Origin: Nocardia rhamnosiphila NBRC 108938
GTDB taxonomy: Bacteria; Actinomycetota; Actinomycetes; Mycobacteriales; Mycobacteriaceae
Length of the DNA: 64,000 nucleotides
Reading direction: 5' to 3'
Assembly (NCBI RefSeq): GCF_000720425.1
Contig: NZ_JOAJ01000012.1
Location: 62,001-126,000 of the forward strand
Shown here: positions 25,165 to 33,649 of the stretch, piece by piece
How the letters are laid out: each line of letters begins with the position of its first letter
Position numbering within the stretch: the stretch's first letter is position 1
Made by a program: the position numbers and the translations under genes
Notes under the pieces: model-generated
What the model saw: the letters and a program-made list of their open reading frames with translations, nothing else
The model's database searches: none
Told to the model about the DNA's origin: nothing

Positions 25165-26193
25165 GTGCGCGTTCTCGTCACCGGTCATCAGGGTTATCTC
25201 GGCACCGTCATGGTTCCGGTGCTGCGCGCCCGGGGGCACGAGGTGATCGGACTGGACGCCGGCTGGTTCGCCGACTGTGTCCTGGGCCCCGCCCCGCAGG
25301 ACCCGCCGCAGCTGGCCGTGGACCTGCGGGATGTGACGATCGAGCAGCTCGAGGGCTTCGACGCCGTCGTGCATCTCGCGGCGCTGTCCAACGATCCGCT
25401 GGGCTCGTTGGTCCCCGAGATCACCCACGACATCAACCATCACGCGTCGGTGCGGCTGGCCCGACTGGCCAAAGAGGCCGGGGTGCGCCGCTTCCTGTAC
25501 GCCTCCACCTGCTCGGTCTACGGCGCGGCCGGCGACGGACTGGTCGACGAGAGCGCACCGCTGCGCCCGCTCACCCCCTACGCGGAGAGCAAGGTGCGGG
25601 TGGAAGACGACCTGGTGGCAATGGCGGACGACCGTTTCGCACCGGTGTTCCTGCGCAATGCGACGGCGTTCGGCTTCTCGCCGCGGCTGCGCGCCGATAT
25701 CGTGCTCAACAATCTGGTCGGCCACGCCGTACTCGACGGCGTGGTGAAAGTGCTCTCCGACGGCACGCCGTGGCGGCCGCTGGTGCACGCCGCGGATATC
25801 GCCGAAGCGTTCGCGGTCTGCCTGGAGGCGCCGGTCGCGGCGATTCACGCCCGGGCCTACAACATCGGCACCGAGTCCAACAACCGCACGGTCGCCGAGA
25901 TCGCGCAGGCGGTCGCGGAGGTGGTGCCCGGCTCCGAGGTACTGATCACCGGGGAATCGGGGGCCGATCCGCGGTCCTACCGGGTCGACTTCGGCGCCGC
26001 GCGCCGGGACCTGGGGTTCGAGGCGCGCTGGACCATCCCCGAGGGGGCCGCGCAGCTGTACACCGAGTACACCGCCGGCGGACTGACCGCGGCCGATTTC
26101 TCGGGCCGGTTCGTACGTCTGGCGCGGTTGCGGCAACTGGGTGAGTCGGGCGCGGTGGACGAGACGCTGCGGCGGGTCAGGACCGGTGTGTGA
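25165..26193 (+). CDS. NAD-dependent epimerase/dehydratase (extended SDR)
   Basis: 342-residue extended short-chain dehydrogenase working on a nucleotide sugar (4-epimerase, 4,6-dehydratase or 4-ketoreductase). NAD-binding TGHQGYLG at residues 6-13; VVHLAALSNDP; catalytic Ser/Thr region YASTCSVYG; catalytic YAESK (YxxxK); and NATAFGFSPRLRADIVLNNL. GTG 25165 follows GGGAGG and TAGGA. Its 3' end overlaps the convergent RmlC-like gene by 17 bases. Confidence 0.9.
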   Translation: MRVLVTGHQGYLGTVMVPVLRARGHEVIGLDAGWFADCVLGPAPQDPPQLAVDLRDVTIEQLEGFDAVVHLAALSNDPLGSLVPEITHDINHHASVRLARLAKEAGVRRFLYASTCSVYGAAGDGLVDESAPLRPLTPYAESKVRVEDDLVAMADDRFAPVFLRNATAFGFSPRLRADIVLNNLVGHAVLDGVVKVLSDGTPWRPLVHAADIAEAFAVCLEAPVAAIHARAYNIGTESNNRTVAEIAQAVAEVVPGSEVLITGESGADPRSYRVDFGAARRDLGFEARWTIPEGAAQLYTEYTAGGLTAADFSGRFVRLARLRQLGESGAVDETLRRVRTGV

Positions 26194-26740
26194 GGTGTGT
26201 GGTGAGCAGTTCCCGCCAGCTGCCCGCGGCCCGGTCGCGGGCGGAGACCAGCGTGACCTCCTGCGGCCAGGTCAGTGCGAGATCGGGATCGTCGTAGGCG
26301 ACGGCGAGGTCCTCGGCCGGATCGTGCGGTCGGTCGATGCGGTAGCACACGTCCGCGGTGTCGGTGAGCGCCTGGAAACCGTGCAGGAACCCCGCCGGCA
26401 CGTAGAGATGCCGGAACTCCGCGTCGTCGAGCAGGAACGCCTGGCTGCGACCGAAGGTGGGCGAATCGGGCCGGATATCGACGAGAATGTCGTGCACCGC
26501 GCCATGCGCGCAGCGCACCAGTTTGGCCTCACCGCGCCCGCCGCGGCCGTGCATACCACGCACCACCCCGCGCGCCGACCGCGACTGCGAATCCTGCACG
26601 AACGCGGCGGACGCGCCGGGACCGAGATGGGCGTCGAAGATCTCGGTGTCGAAGGTACGGGTGAACAGGCCGCGGGCGTCGCGGAAGGGTTCGGGCACCA
26701 GGATCAGCACATCGGCGAGGTCCGCCTGTTCGATTCGCAC
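26177..26740 (-). CDS. rfbC: dTDP-4-dehydrorhamnose 3,5-epimerase-like protein (RmlC family)
   Basis: 187-residue cupin epimerase that inverts C3 and C5 of a 4-keto-6-deoxy-sugar nucleotide. Visible are FTRTFDTEIF, the catalytic histidine loop SARGVVRGMHGRGG, GAVHDILVDIRPDSPTFG, YVPAGFLHGFQAL and CYRIDRPHDP. GTG 26740 is the only sensible start and has no ribosome site; only 14 bases separate it from the divergent start at 26755. It is the single minus-strand gene within the plus-strand polysaccharide operon, suggesting a later insertion or inversion. Confidence 0.88.
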   Translation of the reverse strand: MRIEQADLADVLILVPEPFRDARGLFTRTFDTEIFDAHLGPGASAAFVQDSQSRSARGVVRGMHGRGGRGEAKLVRCAHGAVHDILVDIRPDSPTFGRSQAFLLDDAEFRHLYVPAGFLHGFQALTDTADVCYRIDRPHDPAEDLAVAYDDPDLALTWPQEVTLVSARDRAAGSWRELLTTHLTHRS

Positions 26741-26754
26741 CGGGTGATGGTGCC

Positions 26755-27918
26755 ATGAGCGGATCCGATACGGCGCGCGGCGGCCGCGCGGCCCTGCTCG
26801 AACCGCCCCCGGCCGACCCACCGGGCTGCCGGGCCTGCCGCGGCACGGAGCTGGTGACGGTACTGGATCTCGGGGCGATGCCGGCGGCGGATCACTTTCC
26901 GCCGGCCGACACCACCCCGCGGCCGGACGAGGCCGCCCACCCGCTGGCGATGGTGGTCTGCCGCGGCTGCGGGCTGGCGCAACTGGCACACGACGACACG
27001 GTCACCGCCGAACCGCGCGGCGTGGAGCCGCGCGCACTGCGCGAACAGGCCGCCGCCGCGGTGCGGCGGGTCGCCGGCGCCGGTCTGCTGCGGGGCCGGA
27101 CCGTGCGCGAGTTCGCCAGCCCGCACGGGGGCAGCTGGCTGGAGTTGCTGGCCGAGCGCGGGTTCGCCGTCTCCGCCGGGCCCGCCGATGTGGTGCTGGA
27201 TTCGTTCGGTCTCATGCACGAGCGCGATCAGGCGGCGGCCGTGGCCGGCCGGGCGGCGGCCACCGCGCCCGCCGGGGTGCTGCTGCTGCAGTACCACCCG
27301 CTGCACACGATCGTGACGCAGGGCCAGTGGAACGCGCTGCGGCACGGCCATTTCGCGTACTACTCCCTGCCCGCACTGCGTGCGCTGCTGCGCGGCGCCG
27401 GGATGTCGGTGGTGGACGCGTGGGATTTCGACCTGTACGGGGGCACGGTGCTGCTGGCGGCGGTGCACGGCACCGCCGAACCCGGTGCGGCGGTATGGCG
27501 GATCCTGGACAGAGAGGCCGGCACGGCCGACCCGGATGTGCTGCGCGGTCTGCAACGAGCGGCCGACCGGCACACCGAGAGCCTGCGCGCCACCCTGGAA
27601 TCCGCGGCGGCACGCGGCGAGCGCGTGTACGCCTACGGAGCGGCCTCGCGCGCGGTGGCGTTGTTCTGCCGTGCGGGGGTGCGGCGGGAACTGCTGGCGG
27701 GGGTTGCCGATGCGGCACCGGCCAAACAGGGCCGGCGGATGCCGGGGACGGATGTGCCGATCATCGCCCCCGCCGACCTCGTCACCGCCCGGCCGGATCG
27801 AGTGCTGCTGACGGTGCCCGACCTGCTCCCCGAGGTATCCGAGCGGTTCCCCGAATTGGCCGGACGCTGGTTCACCGACGATCCGGCCGAACCGGCGCGG
27901 GAGCGGCCCATCCGGTAG
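26755..27918 (+). CDS. C-methyltransferase paralogue with degenerate SAM domain
   Basis: 387 residues with the same three-part plan as the gene at 22489: N-terminal zinc site GCRACRG and VCRGCGL, a central region and a C-terminal Methyltransf_14 part (VYAYGAASRAVALFCRAG). The SAM-binding segment is eroded: REFASPHGGSWLELL replaces the VEVASNDGYLL-type motif, and the domain is shorter. It could be a catalytically dead partner or an enzyme with altered chemistry. ATG 26755 lacks a ribosome site. A 170-base gap follows, so the glycosyltransferase genes may have their own promoter. Confidence 0.8.
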   Translation: MSGSDTARGGRAALLEPPPADPPGCRACRGTELVTVLDLGAMPAADHFPPADTTPRPDEAAHPLAMVVCRGCGLAQLAHDDTVTAEPRGVEPRALREQAAAAVRRVAGAGLLRGRTVREFASPHGGSWLELLAERGFAVSAGPADVVLDSFGLMHERDQAAAVAGRAAATAPAGVLLLQYHPLHTIVTQGQWNALRHGHFAYYSLPALRALLRGAGMSVVDAWDFDLYGGTVLLAAVHGTAEPGAAVWRILDREAGTADPDVLRGLQRAADRHTESLRATLESAAARGERVYAYGAASRAVALFCRAGVRRELLAGVADAAPAKQGRRMPGTDVPIIAPADLVTARPDRVLLTVPDLLPEVSERFPELAGRWFTDDPAEPARERPIR

Positions 27919-28088
27919 TACCCCCAGCCCGCGGGCGTGCGGACCACTGCTCCTTCGCACCCCGGACGGTTCCGCGAAACCACACGTTCCGGCGATCGGA
28001 CCAACCGATCCACGGGCAGAAAACCGTTGCCTCGGATACGCCGTCATCCCCCGGCGTATCCCCTTCCATTCCATCGAAAGGATCACCA

Positions 28089-28925
28089 GTGGTCAGCGTG
28101 TCGATCTGTGTCCCGGCCTACGAGGCCGCGCGGACACTCGAACAGACGCTGCGTTCGATTCTGAGTCAGGACGTCGACTTCGAACTGGTGGTGCTCGACA
28201 ACGCGAGCACCGACGCCACCGGCGAGATCGCCGCGTCCTTCCACGATCCGCGGATCCGGGTGGAACGCAACGCCACCACGCTGGCCATCGGCGACAACTG
28301 GAATCGCGCCATCGCGCTGTCCACCGGAGAGCTGGTGAAAGTGGTGTGCGCCGACGATATCCTGTTGCCCGGTTCGCTCGCGGCGCAGCTCGAGGTGATG
28401 GCCGATCCGGCATTCGCCATCAGCTCGAGCCGATTCCAGGTGATCGACGAACAGGGCGAGCTGGTGGAGACCGGTCTGGGCCTGCCGGGTCTGGACGGGG
28501 TCCGCACCTCCCGGGCACTGGCCCGCACCATTGTGCGCCGCGGACCCGCCGAATTCGGTCCCACCGCCGCGGCGATGTTCCGGCGCGCACACTTCGACCG
28601 GGTCGGCGGACTGCGCGGGGACCTGGTGTTCCCGATGGATGTCGACCTTTTCGCGCGGGTCGGGCAGTTCGGATTGTTCTTCGGCCTGACCGAGGTGGCG
28701 GCGGCCTGGCGGGCGTCGTCGTTCAATCTCTGCGCGCGCACCTCGACGGTGAGCAAACTCAGCGAAACCCTGCGGTTCCACCACCGTCTGGCCCGGGACT
28801 GCCCGCCGCTGGTCTCGCCGCTGGATGTGACCATCGGCGATCTGCGGCTGGCGCGGACGGCACTGGAACGGTTGCGGGTGCGGGCGGGGCAGTTCGCCCG
28901 GGCCCGGATCGGGTCGCGCCGATGA
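28089..28925 (+). CDS. Family 2 glycosyltransferase
   Basis: 278-residue GT-A fold glycosyltransferase. SICVPAYEAARTLEQTLRSI and VVLDNASTDATGEIA form the nucleotide-sugar site; the metal-binding motif is VVCADDIL; the acceptor side has FPMDVDLFARVG. The start is GTG 28089 with AAAGGA in front. It begins a tightly packed string (ATGA overlaps) of transferases, flippase and polymerase. Confidence 0.92.
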   Translation: MVSVSICVPAYEAARTLEQTLRSILSQDVDFELVVLDNASTDATGEIAASFHDPRIRVERNATTLAIGDNWNRAIALSTGELVKVVCADDILLPGSLAAQLEVMADPAFAISSSRFQVIDEQGELVETGLGLPGLDGVRTSRALARTIVRRGPAEFGPTAAAMFRRAHFDRVGGLRGDLVFPMDVDLFARVGQFGLFFGLTEVAAAWRASSFNLCARTSTVSKLSETLRFHHRLARDCPPLVSPLDVTIGDLRLARTALERLRVRAGQFARARIGSRR

Positions 28926-30010
28926 GCGCGCCGGCCGCGGTGCCGCGGGTCCATATGACCGGATCGGAGTGGTTCGGGGCCGCGGCGGGCGGGCTGAACC
29001 GCTACTTCACCGATCTCTTCGCGGCGCTGGCCGACCGGCCCGACGTCGAGGTCTCGGCCGCCGCGTTCGGTGACGCACCGGCGGGCGGGCGGTCGTGGGG
29101 ACCGGTCGGGGGCTCCACATGGCATCGCGCGCGCACCGCGTTCCGGGACGACCGGCCCGCCGCGTCCGGCCGGGCGACCGTACTGGACCGGCATTTCGCG
29201 CTGTACGGACCGCCCGATGCCCGCACACGGCACCTGGTGGTGCATTTCCACGGGCCGTGGGCGGCGGAGAGCCGGGCGGCCGGCGGCAGTGCGCTGGCCG
29301 CCGGCGCGAAATACGCCCTGGAACGGTTGCGCGCCCGGCCGGCCGACCGGTTCGTCGTCCTGTCCGAGCACTTCCGGGACCTGCTGGTGCACGACTACCG
29401 GGTGCGACCGGAGCGAGTGGCGGTGATCGCGCCGGGTGTCGACCTGGACCGGTTCCGCCCCGCTCCGCTGCCCGGCGACGCCGCGCCGCTGGTGCTCTGC
29501 GTCCGCCGGCTGGAACACCGGATGGGTATCGATGTCCTGCTGCGGGCCTGGCCCGCGGTGCGGGCCGCCCACCCGGAGGCCCGGTTGGTACTGGTCGGCA
29601 CCGGTACGGCCGAGGCGTCTCTGCGGGAACAGGCGCGCGATCTGGGGTCGAGTGTCACCTTCACCGGCCGGGTCACCGACGCCGAACTCACCGGCTGGTA
29701 CCGGCGGGCCACGGTCACCGTGGTGCCGTCGGTGGCGCTGGAGGGTTTCGGGCTCATCGCGCTGGAATCGCTGGCGGCAGGCCGCGCGCCGGTCGTCACC
29801 GCGTGCGGCGGCCTGCCGGATTCGGTCCGCGGCCTGGACCCGTCGCTGATCGTCGCCCCGGGCGAGGCCGGCGCGCTGGCCGCCCGGCTGGCCGCCGCGC
29901 TCGACGGCACGGTCCCCGACCCCGGCCGCTGCCGGGCGCATGCCGAAACCTTCTCGTGGTCGGCGGCCGCCGACCGGCATATCGCCCTCTACCGGGAGCT
30001 GACCGGATGA
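28922..30010 (+). CDS. Family 4 glycosyltransferase (GT-B)
   Basis: 362-residue retaining GT-B transferase. N-terminal AAAGGLNRYFTDLFAALA; hinge and donor site VIAPGVDLDRF, LVLCVRRLEHRMGIDVLLRA, LVLVGTGTAEASL, and the E-x7-E motif VPSVALEGFGLIALESLA. ATG 28922 overlaps the preceding stop by ATGA, and its own stop overlaps the next start. Cytoplasmic, adding one sugar of the repeat unit. Confidence 0.93.
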   Translation: MSAPAAVPRVHMTGSEWFGAAAGGLNRYFTDLFAALADRPDVEVSAAAFGDAPAGGRSWGPVGGSTWHRARTAFRDDRPAASGRATVLDRHFALYGPPDARTRHLVVHFHGPWAAESRAAGGSALAAGAKYALERLRARPADRFVVLSEHFRDLLVHDYRVRPERVAVIAPGVDLDRFRPAPLPGDAAPLVLCVRRLEHRMGIDVLLRAWPAVRAAHPEARLVLVGTGTAEASLREQARDLGSSVTFTGRVTDAELTGWYRRATVTVVPSVALEGFGLIALESLAAGRAPVVTACGGLPDSVRGLDPSLIVAPGEAGALAARLAAALDGTVPDPGRCRAHAETFSWSAAADRHIALYRELTG

Positions 30011-31161
30011 TCCGCGCCGTGTTCCTCTCCCATACCGCTGAGCCCTCCGGCGCCGAACTCGCGACACTGCGGCTGCTGACCGCCTTGCGCGCGGGCGGCA
30101 CGGTGGACGCGTCGATGCTGCTCACCGCCCCCGGGCCGCTGGTCGACCGGTTTCGCGCCCACCGGATACCGGTCACCGTATGCGGCAACGCATTCGACAG
30201 CCGCTCGCTCACCGTCGACGGTTCCGGACCGCTGCGGTTGCTCAGCGGGGCGGCCGGCCTGATACGGCTCGGCGCCCGCCTCGGGACGATCGTCCGGACC
30301 GAAGGCGCCGATGTGGTGGTCGCCCAGAGCACGAAGGCGCTGCTGATGGGCGCCGTGGCCGCCCGGCGCGCCGGAGTGCCTCTGGTCTGGCAGGTCCACG
30401 ACCGGGTCAGCGGCGAATATTTCGGCCGTGTCCTGGCGTTCGTGCTGCGGATGCTGGGCTGGACGGTCGCGCGCGGCCTCGTCGCCAACAGCCGGTCCAC
30501 CCTGCGCACCCTCTACACCGGGGGCCGGGTCGCGGTGATCGCCCATCCAGGCGTCGAGCCCCTCGCGGCCCCGCACCGGGCGGCCCAGCGTGATCCGGAC
30601 GCGGTGCGGATCACCATGGTCGGACGCCTCACTCCGTGGAAGGGGCAGGAGATCCTGCTGCGCGCACTTCCCCTGCTGCGCCACCGGCCGGCCACCGTCC
30701 AGTTGGTAGGTGGCACATTCTTCGGCGAGCAGGACTACCGCGCGCACCTGGAGCGGACGGCCGCCGCGCTCGGACTGCCGGTCGAATTCACCGGTCACGT
30801 CGACGATCCGGGCGCCTACTTCGCTCGCGCCGATATCGCGGTGCACTGTTCGGTGCTCGCCGAACCCTTCGGACAGGTGGTGGTGGAAGCCATGGCCGCC
30901 GGGTGTGCGGTCGTGGCGGCGGACGCGGGCGGCCCGGCCGAGATCCTGCGGTCCGAGGTCGACGGTCTGCTGACCCCACCCGGCGACCCCGCCGCGCTCG
31001 CGGCCGCACTGGATCGGCTCATCGCCGACCCGGCCCTGCGCACCCGGCTGGGTGCGGCAGCACGGGAACGCAGCGCCGAGTTCGGGATCGCGGCCACCGC
31101 CCGGGCGGTCACCGGGGTACTGGAACAGGTCACCGGCCGGCGGGCGGTGCGCGCACGATGA
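30007..31161 (+). CDS. Family 4 glycosyltransferase (GT-B)
   Basis: 384-residue GT-B transferase. N-terminal SHTAEPSGAELATLRLLTAL; middle ADVVVAQSTKALLMGAVAARRAG; donor half with VGRLTPWKGQEILLRALPLL, VQLVGGTFFGEQDY and the E-x7-E segment VLAEPFGQVVVEAMAAGCAV, all typical of family 4. ATG 30007 overlaps the previous stop; the stop overlaps the flippase start by ATGA. Sugar specificity cannot be read from sequence. Confidence 0.93.
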   Translation: MIRAVFLSHTAEPSGAELATLRLLTALRAGGTVDASMLLTAPGPLVDRFRAHRIPVTVCGNAFDSRSLTVDGSGPLRLLSGAAGLIRLGARLGTIVRTEGADVVVAQSTKALLMGAVAARRAGVPLVWQVHDRVSGEYFGRVLAFVLRMLGWTVARGLVANSRSTLRTLYTGGRVAVIAHPGVEPLAAPHRAAQRDPDAVRITMVGRLTPWKGQEILLRALPLLRHRPATVQLVGGTFFGEQDYRAHLERTAAALGLPVEFTGHVDDPGAYFARADIAVHCSVLAEPFGQVVVEAMAAGCAVVAADAGGPAEILRSEVDGLLTPPGDPAALAAALDRLIADPALRTRLGAAARERSAEFGIAATARAVTGVLEQVTGRRAVRAR

Positions 31162-32630
31162 ATCCCGCCGATCCGCACACCATTCCGATCCGTATCGTCC
31201 ACCGCCACTATCCGGTGTCGATGGACGGTCTGCGCGTTCCCGACTACGACCTGCCGACCGAGATCATTCCGGCCTTCGCCGACTGGCCGACCGAGAAACT
31301 CCCGCTGATCACGACGATCCCGCCGGCGGAGACGGCGCCGCGGACCAAGGCGGCCCGACTGCGGGAACTGGCGACGGTCCTGCGCGATATCGCCTACGTC
31401 AGCTTCGGCAAGTACGGCCAGTACCTGGTCACGGTGGCGACCCTGCCGCTGATCGCGCGGTTGCTCGGCGCCTCCGGGATGGGACTGCTGGCCATCGGGA
31501 TGTCGGCGTACTTCCTCGGCTCGCTGATCGTCGACCTGGGTATCACCTCCTATCTGGCCGCCCGCATCCAGGAGTCGGGTACCGACCGGGAGGTCGTGAA
31601 CCACACCCGCGGCACCTACCTGGCGATCCGCGGCGGCATCCTCGGCGTGCTCGCGGTGGCGCTGGTGACGGCGGTGCCCGCGGGCGCACCGGACTATCTG
31701 GGCATGGTGCTGCTGGGGTTGTTCGTCGGCGGCTTCTGGTCGATGTCGGAGGACTGGGTGCTGATCGGCCAGGGCCGCTTCGGTGCGTCCACGCTGTACC
31801 AATCGATCGCCCGCGTGGGTTATCTCATCGCGCTGCTGACCCTGCTGCCCCGGTTTCCGACCGCCGCCATGGCCATGCTGTGCCTGCTCGCCTCCTCGGT
31901 GATCAGCCTGGCGCTGACCTGGTGGGACACCTGGCGTGCGTTCGGTCCGCCCAGCCGTCCGCGCGGGGCGTGGAAACTGATCCGCGCGGCACTGCCCGTC
32001 GTGACGGGAAGGCTGCTGACCACCAGTTACGGGCAGGGCGCGGCCGCCGTCTACGGCGCGGTGCTGAACGCGGCGTCGCTCGGGCTGTACTCCGCCGCGG
32101 ACCGGTTGGTGCGGGCGGTGCAGTCGCTGCTGGACCCGATCGGTTTCGCGCTGCTGCCGCGGATGGCCAAACGGAGTGGCGAGGAACGGTTCTGGCCGGA
32201 CGCGCTCCGCGCGCTCGGGCTCTGTGTGGCGGCGGCGTGCGTCGCGACCGCGGCGCTGTGGGTGGCGGCGCCGCTGGTCATCGGGCTGGTGTTCGGTGAC
32301 GAGTTCGGCGGCGCGGCCGGTGTACTGCGGCTCGAGGCGCTGATCCTGCCGGCCACCACCGTCACCTCGTTCGTCACCACCGCGATCCTGCCGGTCCGGC
32401 AGGACACCGTCGGAGTGCTGATCGGTTCGGCCACCGGCACCGTCGTGGCGGGTTGCGCGCTGCTGCTCACCCTGCGCACCCATTCGGTGTGGACGCTGGC
32501 GGCCGGGATCGTGGCCGCGGAATTCGCGGTGGCGATCTGGTATCTCGCGCGGATGCGCGCACTGATCGTGCGGGAACGCACCGCGGGCGCTGCGCAGCCC
32601 GCCGGTGCGCAGAGGAGAGGGACGCGATGA
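31158..32630 (+). CDS. Lipopolysaccharide/polysaccharide flippase (Wzx/MATE-like, MOP superfamily)
   Basis: 490-residue polytopic membrane protein with about 12 helices, for example YGQYLVTVATLPLIARLLG, GMSAYFLGSLIVDLGIT and ILGVLAVALVTAVP. The first 75 residues are cytoplasmic and unusually long. Architecture fits the oligosaccharide flippase family that moves lipid-linked repeat units across the membrane. ATG 31158 overlaps the preceding stop, and the stop overlaps the next ATG, so it is embedded in the operon. Confidence 0.9.
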   Translation: MNPADPHTIPIRIVHRHYPVSMDGLRVPDYDLPTEIIPAFADWPTEKLPLITTIPPAETAPRTKAARLRELATVLRDIAYVSFGKYGQYLVTVATLPLIARLLGASGMGLLAIGMSAYFLGSLIVDLGITSYLAARIQESGTDREVVNHTRGTYLAIRGGILGVLAVALVTAVPAGAPDYLGMVLLGLFVGGFWSMSEDWVLIGQGRFGASTLYQSIARVGYLIALLTLLPRFPTAAMAMLCLLASSVISLALTWWDTWRAFGPPSRPRGAWKLIRAALPVVTGRLLTTSYGQGAAAVYGAVLNAASLGLYSAADRLVRAVQSLLDPIGFALLPRMAKRSGEERFWPDALRALGLCVAAACVATAALWVAAPLVIGLVFGDEFGGAAGVLRLEALILPATTVTSFVTTAILPVRQDTVGVLIGSATGTVVAGCALLLTLRTHSVWTLAAGIVAAEFAVAIWYLARMRALIVRERTAGAAQPAGAQRRGTR

Positions 32631-33631
32631 GGATTCTGTTCGTCGGCGACGACTGGCTGGGCAGCAACGCCCGCTCGCTCGCCGAGGGGTTCCGCCGACT
32701 CGGCCACGAGGTGATCGTGGTCGACTCCACCCCGGTGACCCTGCCGCCGCGGCTGGCGCCGTCGTGGCTGTACGCGAAAACCGGTGAGCGCCGGGCGCCG
32801 TGGACGGTGGACCGGGTGCACACCCGGCTGGAGCGAGCCGCCGCCGAACTGCATCCGGACCTGGTGTTCGGTTTCAAATCGGTGTATCTCGACCAGTCCC
32901 GGCTGCTGGAGATCCCGGCGGCGCACCATGTGCACTACAGCCCCGACGATGTCTCGAATCCGGCCAACACCACCGCGGATTATCTCGCGCACGAGTCCGA
33001 ATGGGACATGGTGGTCACCACCAAACGCCACAACCTGCCCGAACTCACCGGCCGCGGCGTCTCCCGGACCCTGTTCGTGCGCAGCGCCTACGATCCGGCC
33101 TGGCATCATCCCGCGGCCCGGCGTGGAACCCGGCAGTTCCTGGTCGGTTTCATCGGCGCCTGCCGCCCGGACCGGCGGCCCGGCATGGTCTCCCTGGCCC
33201 GCACCTACGGGTCCCAGCTGCTGGTGCGCGGGCCGGGCTGGCGTCGGGTACGCCAGTTGCAGACCACCCGCGCCGCGGTCGCGGGACCGGTGTACGGCGA
33301 GGATTTCGCGATCGCGGTGGCGTCGGTGACGGCGAACCTGGTGCTGCTCAACTCCGCCAACCGCGATACCCACACCTGCCGCACCTTCGAGGTGCCGGCG
33401 TCGGGCGGGTTGTTCGTCGGTGAACGCACCGACGAACACGCCGAACTGCTCGACGACGGCACCGAGGCCTTCCTGTTCTCCAGCCGCGACGAGCTCGACG
33501 AGATCCTGGAACGCTGCGCGCTGTATCCGGATCAGGCGGCCAAGACCGCCGAGGCCGGGTACCGCCGGATCGTCGAGGGCGGTCACACCTATACCGACCG
33601 GGCGAAGGAGATCCTGCGTGCGCTGGACTGA
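32627..33631 (+). CDS. CgeB-like glycosyltransferase family protein
   Basis: 334-residue GT-B-like protein of the CgeB/DUF3880 type. N-terminal RILFVGDDWLGSNARSLAEGF; the centre contains HHVHYSPDDVSNPANT and WDMVVTTKRHNLPEL; the C-terminal half has LVLLNSANRDTHTCRTFEV, PASGGLFVGERTDEHAELL, the donor-site pattern of CgeB proteins. ATG 32627 overlaps the flippase stop and follows AGAGGAGAGGG. Likely adds a sugar in the same pathway; exact reaction unknown. Confidence 0.85.
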   Translation: MRILFVGDDWLGSNARSLAEGFRRLGHEVIVVDSTPVTLPPRLAPSWLYAKTGERRAPWTVDRVHTRLERAAAELHPDLVFGFKSVYLDQSRLLEIPAAHHVHYSPDDVSNPANTTADYLAHESEWDMVVTTKRHNLPELTGRGVSRTLFVRSAYDPAWHHPAARRGTRQFLVGFIGACRPDRRPGMVSLARTYGSQLLVRGPGWRRVRQLQTTRAAVAGPVYGEDFAIAVASVTANLVLLNSANRDTHTCRTFEVPASGGLFVGERTDEHAELLDDGTEAFLFSSRDELDEILERCALYPDQAAKTAEAGYRRIVEGGHTYTDRAKEILRALD

Positions 33632-33649
33632 ACCGCCGACCGCGCGACG

